Translations under genes and position numbers: made by a program
Notes under the pieces: model-generated
The model's database searches: none
The model's input: only the letters and a program-made list of their open reading frames with translations
Told to the model about the DNA's origin: nothing
Shown: one piece after another, positions 31,482 through 35,484 of the stretch
Numbering within the stretch: position 1 is the first letter of the stretch
How the letters are laid out: each line of letters begins with the position of its first letter
Assembly (NCBI GenBank): GCA_003577105.1
Contig: QEUQ01000025.1
Location: 1-35,484, forward strand
DNA length: 35,484 nt
Source of the DNA: Acidobacteriota bacterium
GTDB taxonomy: Bacteria > Actinomycetota > Acidimicrobiia > ATN3
Direction of reading: 5' to 3'

Positions 31482-32543
31482 ATGACAGATATGGCGATAG
31501 ACGTTGACTATGTAATGAGGGTGGCCCAGGGCGACCTTGACCTCGAGTGGCTGCGCAACTGGGATCACGAAGTGGGTCAGGAGATCACGCCTTCACGGGT
31601 GGGCCTGACCATGAAAGACATTGCCAAGGGGCGCTATGGAGAGATTCCAGATGAAGCCCCGATGCGCACCATGGCTCCTCGCGGCGGTGAGCGTGAAGCG
31701 GTCATGCCGGACATGGGATACACGCTTAACAAGAAGTCCGACGTGTGGGCAGAGAACGTAATGGACCTCTATGAAGAGGCTGTCAGCCGCCAGTGGTCGG
31801 CGACACGTGACATTGCCTGGAACGAAATCCCCGACCTCGATCCAGATATCGAGCACGCGCTCTGCCAGGTCTGCACAGTCCTCTCCGAGGTCGAAATGAT
31901 CGCGTCGGACTTCCCGGCCAAATGGATGTGGCGGATCAATCACGACTACGTCGAAGCCAAGATGTTCCTCGCCACCCAGATTATGGATGAGTCACGCCAC
32001 ACCGAAGTCTTCCGCAAGAGGGCACTGGCCAAGGGCGCAGGACTTGGGCGCTCAAGGGCGGCAACTGAGGAGTTCCTCAAGCTGATTCTCGACGCCGATA
32101 CCTATGCCGAGGGGTCAGCTCTAATGCACCTTCTGGGCGAAGGAATTGTGCTCTCACTCTTCCGCGCAGGTGAGCTGATTTCGCCGAGTCCGGTTGAGAA
32201 GAAGATCTTCCGTCTCTGCATGCAAGACGAGGCGCGCCACGTTGCATACGGGACCATGCACTTGCGCTATTCGCTCGCCCAGGACCCTTCCAAGGAGGAT
32301 GAGTATCACGAGTTTCTCGACAAGGGCGAGGGAATCCTGACGGGGCTCTTCACAATCCCAGAAGTGATCGAACCTCTCATGATTCTTGCGACCGGTGGCG
32401 AGGAGCAGGCATCCGCCAATGGCTTGGCCGCATTGGAAATGTTGCGAGGCCGTGTCGTTGAGGAGTATCTCCAGCGTTGTGACCGAGCAGGTATCGATAG
32501 ACGTTCACGGATCCAGTTGGTAGGTGCCGGCCAGTCGGCCTGA
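31482..32543 (+). CDS. Second diiron ferritin-like / R2-like oxidoreductase
   Basis: The 353 residues carry a full diiron ligand set: Glu136 or Glu138 (SEVEM), Glu170 and His173 (MDESRHTEVF), Glu220 (LLGEGIVL), Glu250 and His253 (QDEARHVAYG). It is a paralogue of the gene at 22606: both share an LYE..(S)RQW/SQW....DI.W element before the ligands and the two E-x-x-H motifs. GGAGGAG (31466-31472) precedes ATG 31482 by 9 bases; the frame opens at 31440. Downstream, in the same direction, are an SCP2-like candidate and a ferredoxin that could supply electrons. An oxygenase role on a lipid-like or aromatic substrate is possible but unproven. Confidence 0.85.
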   Translation: MTDMAIDVDYVMRVAQGDLDLEWLRNWDHEVGQEITPSRVGLTMKDIAKGRYGEIPDEAPMRTMAPRGGEREAVMPDMGYTLNKKSDVWAENVMDLYEEAVSRQWSATRDIAWNEIPDLDPDIEHALCQVCTVLSEVEMIASDFPAKWMWRINHDYVEAKMFLATQIMDESRHTEVFRKRALAKGAGLGRSRAATEEFLKLILDADTYAEGSALMHLLGEGIVLSLFRAGELISPSPVEKKIFRLCMQDEARHVAYGTMHLRYSLAQDPSKEDEYHEFLDKGEGILTGLFTIPEVIEPLMILATGGEEQASANGLAALEMLRGRVVEEYLQRCDRAGIDRRSRIQLVGAGQSA

Positions 32544-32562
32544 CAGCGAGCCGGCTGTGTAC

Positions 32563-32588
32563 GCGGAGTTGTCAGAGAGCGGCTCCGC
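32563..32588 (+). repeat. Hairpin between the diiron and SCP2-like genes
   Basis: GCGGAG (32563-32568) pairs with CTCCGC (32583-32588) around 14 bases in the 60-base gap. There is no T-run. It may tune relative expression or mRNA stability within the operon. Confidence 0.4.
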
Positions 32589-32609
32589 AATACTTGAGGA
32601 GGAATGACA

Positions 32610-33056
32610 ATGGCTGAGTTTCCATCAGTTGAGTGGTTTGAGGCATTGGCAGCCAAGGCCAGTGAGAAGTCCGAGGAGCTCGCCGAATTTGGCTTCGCTT
32701 ACATCCGGCTGGCCTGTCGAATTGACGGTTTACCCGGGGGCTCCAAGGCCTTTGGGATTCGCATCGAGGGCTACGATGTGGCTTCCGATGGCGAAATCGA
32801 GCCCGGATCATGGGGCGCGGATTGCGTTCTTGAGGGGCCAGCTGAGGCCTGGTTTGCGATGATCTCGAGCATCCAGGCCAACGGTGCGGCTGAGCTCTCG
32901 CAGACCTTGAACGCACTGACATTGGCAGAAGATCCGATGAAGGTGACAGGTGACGATCCGATGGGTCGAGATCTGTTCTATCGGTTCAATCAGACGTTGC
33001 AGGAGCTCTTTGACCTTGCGGCAGAGATCCCTACTGAATTGCCGGTTGGAACCTAA
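32610..33056 (+). CDS. Small protein, possibly SCP2-like lipid-binding fold
   Basis: 148 residues from ATG 32610, chosen because AGGAGG (32597-32602) is 7 bases upstream; ATG 32604 is too close. The sequence runs from a helix (SVEWFEALAAKASEKSEELA) through strands (AYIRLACRID, AFGIRIEGYDV, ADCVLEGPAEAWFAMISS) to helices (LFYRFNQTLQELFDLAAEI). The strand followed by a VLEGPAEAW turn and LNALTLAEDPMKV looks like the SCP2 sterol-carrier fold, but I am not certain. No catalytic residues stand out. Between diiron and ferredoxin genes it could present a hydrophobic substrate (inference). Confidence 0.6.
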   Translation: MAEFPSVEWFEALAAKASEKSEELAEFGFAYIRLACRIDGLPGGSKAFGIRIEGYDVASDGEIEPGSWGADCVLEGPAEAWFAMISSIQANGAAELSQTLNALTLAEDPMKVTGDDPMGRDLFYRFNQTLQELFDLAAEIPTELPVGT

Positions 33057-33095
33057 GAAGCGCGAGGTCCGTGTAGCTGACGAGGGCTGCGGCAG

Positions 33096-33491
33096 ATGAG
33101 CCTGAAGGTACTTGACGACTGTCTTGGGTGCGGAGCCTGTGAGATTCCATGCGAGCAGGGTGCGATCACGCAGGGTGACGACTTTCAGATCGCGTTCGTA
33201 ATCGATCCGCTCTTGTGCAACGACTGCGGTGAGTGCATCCCCGTTTGCTCGGTGGACGCACTCGTTGAGGACAGCGAATGGGCGGTTTGCCTGGGTCGGG
33301 GGTGTCCGCTCAGCACTTCGCGATTCGAGGACTGGACCTGCGCTCAAGGAAAGCAACTCTGCCCCGAATGCGGAGCGGTGCTTTGGCGACCTGCAGATCA
33401 AGAGGGCTGGGTGTGCCCTCGTTGCGACGCAGGGATGAAGGTGATCTGCCCCAAGAGCCGGAAGGTGGCCTCGATCGGAGCTGGTGCCTGA
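33096..33491 (+). CDS. Two-[4Fe-4S] ferredoxin with C-terminal cysteine-rich zinc-ribbon-like tail
   Basis: The 131 residues have two complete ferredoxin motifs: Cys9, 12, 15, 19 (CLGCGACEIPC) and Cys41, 44, 47, 51 (CNDCGECIPVC). A tail of 70 residues then adds Cys65, Cys70 and Cys82 and a pair of knuckles, CPEC (89-92) and CPRC (107-110), spaced like a zinc ribbon or rubredoxin. Ordinary bacterial ferredoxins lack this tail. As third gene after the diiron protein, 39 bases behind the SCP2-like gene, it is the natural electron donor candidate. No strong ribosome binding site is visible. Confidence 0.88.
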   Translation: MSLKVLDDCLGCGACEIPCEQGAITQGDDFQIAFVIDPLLCNDCGECIPVCSVDALVEDSEWAVCLGRGCPLSTSRFEDWTCAQGKQLCPECGAVLWRPADQEGWVCPRCDAGMKVICPKSRKVASIGAGA

Positions 33492-33503
33492 GATATCCGT
33501 CGG

Positions 33504-33532
33504 GCAGGGTCAGAGAGTCTCTCTAGCCCTGC
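33504..33532. terminator. Hairpin between convergent ferredoxin and DUF6941-like genes
   Basis: GCAGGG (33504-33509) pairs with CCCTGC (33527-33532), and AGAG with CTCT inside. It spans the 3' end of the minus-strand gene and could serve both directions, but lacks a T-run. Confidence 0.45.
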
Positions 33533-33966
33533 TGGGCCGCAGGCGGCTGGTCGTGAACCCGGAAGCTGACGGACTTGCATTCGTCGTCGGTGAGGCGGGC
33601 CATCACCCGATAGCCGCCCGCAGCCGGGAATTGAATATCGGCATTGATCGCGAGAATTGCCCGTTGGTCGGAGCCTTCGGGCAGGCCCGGCGGCCTTCCC
33701 ATCTCGATGTCAGCCTCAATTGGCTCACCTAAGATCTGACCGTCTTCATCTTCGATCTTGACTACCAGATGATGCGGCTGATTGGTGGCGGCCCAGGGGA
33801 CCAAGACGCCGATGGCGATTCCAAAGTGGGTTATCGGCGGCCCTGATGCTTCCGGGGCCGGACCTCTCCACAGGTCCGTCCAGCCCGCGCCGAGCATGTT
33901 CAGCTTCCCGGAGTTGGCCTCCGCGTGATCCCCAACGAGCAAGAACTCAACTTGCGCCACGTCCAT
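33523..33966 (-). CDS. DUF6941-like actinobacterial protein
   Basis: The 147 residues resemble a family of small actinobacterial proteins of unknown function (DUF6941 by memory of its pattern): VEFLLVGDHAEANSGKLNML near the start with a GAGWTDL turn, FGIAIGVLVPWAATNQPHHL, then VVKIEDEDGQILGEPIEADI, and MGRPPGLPEGSDQRAILAIN. The pattern suggests a compact beta-sandwich. No signal peptide, membrane segment or catalytic site is seen. ATG 33966 has GAGGT just upstream. It converges on the ferredoxin gene and is probably transcribed alone. Confidence 0.8.
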   Translation of the reverse strand: MDVAQVEFLLVGDHAEANSGKLNMLGAGWTDLWRGPAPEASGPPITHFGIAIGVLVPWAATNQPHHLVVKIEDEDGQILGEPIEADIEMGRPPGLPEGSDQRAILAINADIQFPAAGGYRVMARLTDDECKSVSFRVHDQPPAAQQG

Positions 33967-34151
33967 ACCTCACATCATCTCCAAAGCAATGCACTCTAGC
34001 CGGGTAGTTCCCGGTCGGCGAGATCGTCGGTGGACGCGGACGCCAAGGAAATTCTGCATCGCCAAGCACCGATCATATGGCCTGTTCAGTGAGGGTAGAA
34101 TCCGATGCTCGGAGTAATATATTGTGCAGTTAATTAGAAGTTTGCGAGCGT

Positions 34152-34176
34152 GGGGCCGGGCTGGGGGACCGGCCCC
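34152..34176 (-). terminator. Strong G+C hairpin downstream of the cupredoxin gene
   Basis: GGGGCCGG (34152-34159) pairs with CCGGCCCC (34169-34176) over a 9-base loop, 41 bases beyond the cupredoxin stop. No T-run follows on the minus strand. The remaining gap back to 33967 shows no gene. Confidence 0.45.
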
Positions 34177-34216
34177 CTGGGGGGGCGCCTCGGCAAGCGC
34201 TAAACCTGAGATTCGA

Positions 34217-34665
34217 TCAGCTGACCTCGAGAGTGCCGGTCATTCCGAGTTGCTTGTGGCCTGCTACCGAGCAATAGAACTCGTAGCGTCCCGCTTCGAC
34301 GCTGTATGGCTTTTTGACCGTTTGTCCGGCCGCGACGTTGAAGTGAATTCCGAGCTGATCGACTGTGAAGTCATGGATGATCTGCCCCTTGTTCTCAACA
34401 ACGAACGTCGCGGGCCCCGGTTTGGCTTCGATTTTCGATGGCGCAAATGAGTATTCCGTTGTCTTGATCGAGAACTCCTGGGTTCCCGGCGCAACGTCGG
34501 TCAGCTCGGGAGCGCCGCCGGCCGGGCCCGAGTGCCCTCCCATGTGTCCGTCTTCGCCCATTCCCCCCCCCCATCCATGGGTGAGTGATTGGCTGCTCCG
34601 CAGGCTCCGAGCGAGAGAACTCCGACGACGGTCGCAAGGACGAGGATCAGTCGAATTCGGTTCAC
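34217..34665 (-). CDS. Cupredoxin lipoprotein, frame broken at a run of ten G
   Basis: Two frames together make one blue-copper lipoprotein. From GTG 34665 (AAGGAG 5 bases upstream) the product starts NRIRLILVLATVVGVLSLGA followed by the lipobox Cys, then CGAANHSPMDGGG, and stops early at about 34501. The other frame carries a His-rich linker (EDGHMGGHSG) and a cupredoxin domain: EFSIKTTEYSFAPSKIEAKP, the first copper His in IIHDF, and Cys, His, Met in YCSVAGHKQLGM. They switch at ten G on the coding strand (plus 34563-34572); eight or eleven would join them. Phase variation, a decayed gene or a sequence error are all possible. The intact protein would be an exported electron carrier or copper binder. 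Confidence 0.75.
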
Positions 34666-34692
34666 GATGGCTCCTTGCTTGGGGCTGAGCAT

Positions 34693-34721
34693 TCAATATG
34701 CATTATGCAGTGGCGTGCCAA
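34693..34721 (-). promoter_or_regulatory. Predicted promoter of the cupredoxin gene
   Basis: On the minus strand TTGGCA (plus 34716-34721), 17 bases, TATTGA (plus 34693-34698), about 28 bases before the GTG start. The -35 is 5 of 6; the -10 is weak. Between here and the next gene (34873) nothing else is seen. Confidence 0.5.
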
Positions 34722-34872
34722 GTCGGTTGCCAAATAGAGCCAACTTTCGCGTCGATTCTCATGCCCTTGCGCATCTCTCTGGAGGACCAGCGCGGTAGGG
34801 GAGAGTCCCAAGTGGCTCGTCACCCGAGGCTAGTAGGCGAGCTGAGCGCCGCGATTCCAATGCGTCTTCGCG

Positions 34873-35220
34873 CTACTGAGTGATTCGCTCTGTGATGGGC
34901 TCGAAGAACCGGATCGAGATGCTTGCCGGGTCAATAGCGTCATCTAAGACCCAGCCGTCACTTATTGCCTGCTCTTGCAGGGCATTTGCCGCCGCTGCGA
35001 CGTCGTCTGCCTCGATCTCCCACAGCGCCAGGTACTGCGGGCCCTGGGACTCTGCGCCCGGCAGGAATTGCGAGGCTGAGACCTTGTAGCGAGTAACGCC
35101 AACGAAACCGGGCGTCCTGAGTATCTCAGGGATGTGAACGTCGGTGTACCACCGATTGAACTCCTGCTCAACCTCAGGAGACCTCGGACTCGTGAGGACC
35201 ACCATGAGAGCTTTGGGCAT
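34873..35220 (-). CDS. Dimeric alpha/beta-barrel (EthD/DUF4286-like) protein
   Basis: 115 residues from ATG 35220, preferred over upstream starts because AGGAG (35227-35231) is 6 bases before it. The sequence PKALMVVLTSPRSPEVEQEF, then NRWYTDVHIPEILRTPGFVG and VTRYKVSASQ follows the ferredoxin-like dimeric barrel pattern with a conserved HIPEIL-type helix, and LALWEIEADDVAAAANALQE completes the second half. Such proteins include EthD-like and small-molecule-modifying barrels; the activity is not predictable. A quasi-palindrome and a divergent TetR-like gene lie upstream. Confidence 0.75.
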   Translation of the reverse strand: MPKALMVVLTSPRSPEVEQEFNRWYTDVHIPEILRTPGFVGVTRYKVSASQFLPGAESQGPQYLALWEIEADDVAAAANALQEQAISDGWVLDDAIDPASISIRFFEPITERITQ

Positions 35221-35248
35221 TGGCTGCTCCTTTGCCAAGGTCGAATGC

Positions 35249-35278
35249 GTGGCAGGCTAATCGTGTGGCAGGCAATCG
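35249..35278. repeat. Imperfect 15-bp direct repeat upstream of the barrel gene
   Basis: GTGGCAGGCTAATCG (35249-35263) and GTGGCAGGCAATCG (35265-35278) differ by one base deletion. They lie in the leader region of the barrel gene. Confidence 0.6.
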
Positions 35279-35294
35279 ATACAATGCGAGTCTA

Positions 35295-35304
35295 ACTGAT
35301 CGGT
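35295..35304. promoter_or_regulatory. Operator-like quasi-palindrome between divergent genes
   Basis: ACTGATCGGT is symmetric at 8 of 10 positions around GATC and resembles TetR-family half-site pairs. On the minus strand it abuts TTGACC (plus 35301-35306), a plausible -35 for the barrel gene, so repressor binding would block that promoter. Confidence 0.4.
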
Positions 35305-35414
35305 CAATACGCAAATTCTTATGGCGGCAACGAAGCCCCAGCTAGGGCGCGGACGTCGGGAGCGGTGACCGTATGAGGTCGGTTTGCGACCGTGGCGCCG
35401 GAGATTCGCAGGTG

Positions 35415-35484
35415 ATGAGGATGGGAACAAAGGCGCATAGGCGGCGGATCGGGCGGCCTCCAGCAACGTCGAGTGATGAGACCC
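35415..35484 (+). CDS. Start of a TetR-like regulator (3' end outside window)
   Basis: Only 23 codons are visible. ATG 35415 (or 35421) gives RMGTKAHRRRIGRPPATSSD, then ET. A basic patch followed by GRPP and a Ser/Asp/Glu stretch is the usual lead-in to the helix-turn-helix of TetR regulators. Divergence from the barrel gene, with a quasi-palindrome between, supports a local regulator. The call rests on a short segment. Confidence 0.5.
   Translation, partial: MRMGTKAHRRRIGRPPATSSDET

Overview
The window reads as a chromosomal segment of a high-G+C Gram-positive bacterium, most likely an actinobacterium outside the best-studied genera (inference). The signs are G+C-rich third positions, frequent GTG/TTG starts, a MarP-type membrane serine protease, a pnp/M16 peptidase/dapB run, an actinobacterial DUF6941-like protein and several starts that look leaderless. 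No rRNA, CRISPR array, integrase, transposase or phage gene was found.

Bases 1-19250 are a dense, all-plus-strand housekeeping block. It starts with the end of dxr, then rseP and ispG (isoprenoid precursors and envelope proteolysis). A promoter and a hairpin leader introduce rimP-nusA-ylxR-infB-ylxP-rbfA-nrnA-truB-ribF (transcription, translation initiation, 30S maturation, RNA turnover, tRNA modification, flavin cofactors). A small membrane protein, a 470-base gene-free interval with a strong RNA-like hairpin, and a MarP-like protease follow. The block closes with rpsO, pnp (with an unusual acidic plus RGG tail), an M16 peptidase and dapB. Many genes overlap by 1-4 bases, so coupling is likely. 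ylxR has no ATG/GTG/TTG start that would keep its CxxC motif.

Bases 19300-28500 are accessory. They hold a secreted four-repeat protein with a C-terminal metallophosphoesterase, a TetR regulator behind a dyad-rich promoter with a downstream diiron ferritin-like protein, a membrane-anchored hypothetical, a long Pro/Ala-rich protein with an N-terminal CxxC/CxxxxH motif (minus strand), dut, tRNA-Gly(GCC), tRNA-Cys(GCA), a GH4 glycosidase whose stop codon touches tRNA-Cys, and a small hypothetical.

Bases 28500-35484 hold tRNA-Val(GAC), an MNT/HEPN pair with small downstream ORFs, what looks like a stranded nucleotidyltransferase tail, and then the most interesting cluster: a FadR-type GntR regulator, a second diiron ferritin-like protein, a possibly SCP2-like protein and a two-cluster ferredoxin fused to a cysteine-rich zinc-ribbon-like tail. 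Their order and a matching operator motif upstream of both the regulator and the diiron gene suggest one regulated oxidoreductase module (inference). The end carries a DUF6941-like gene, a cupredoxin lipoprotein broken by a run of ten G, a dimeric alpha/beta-barrel protein, and the first codons of a divergent TetR-like regulator.
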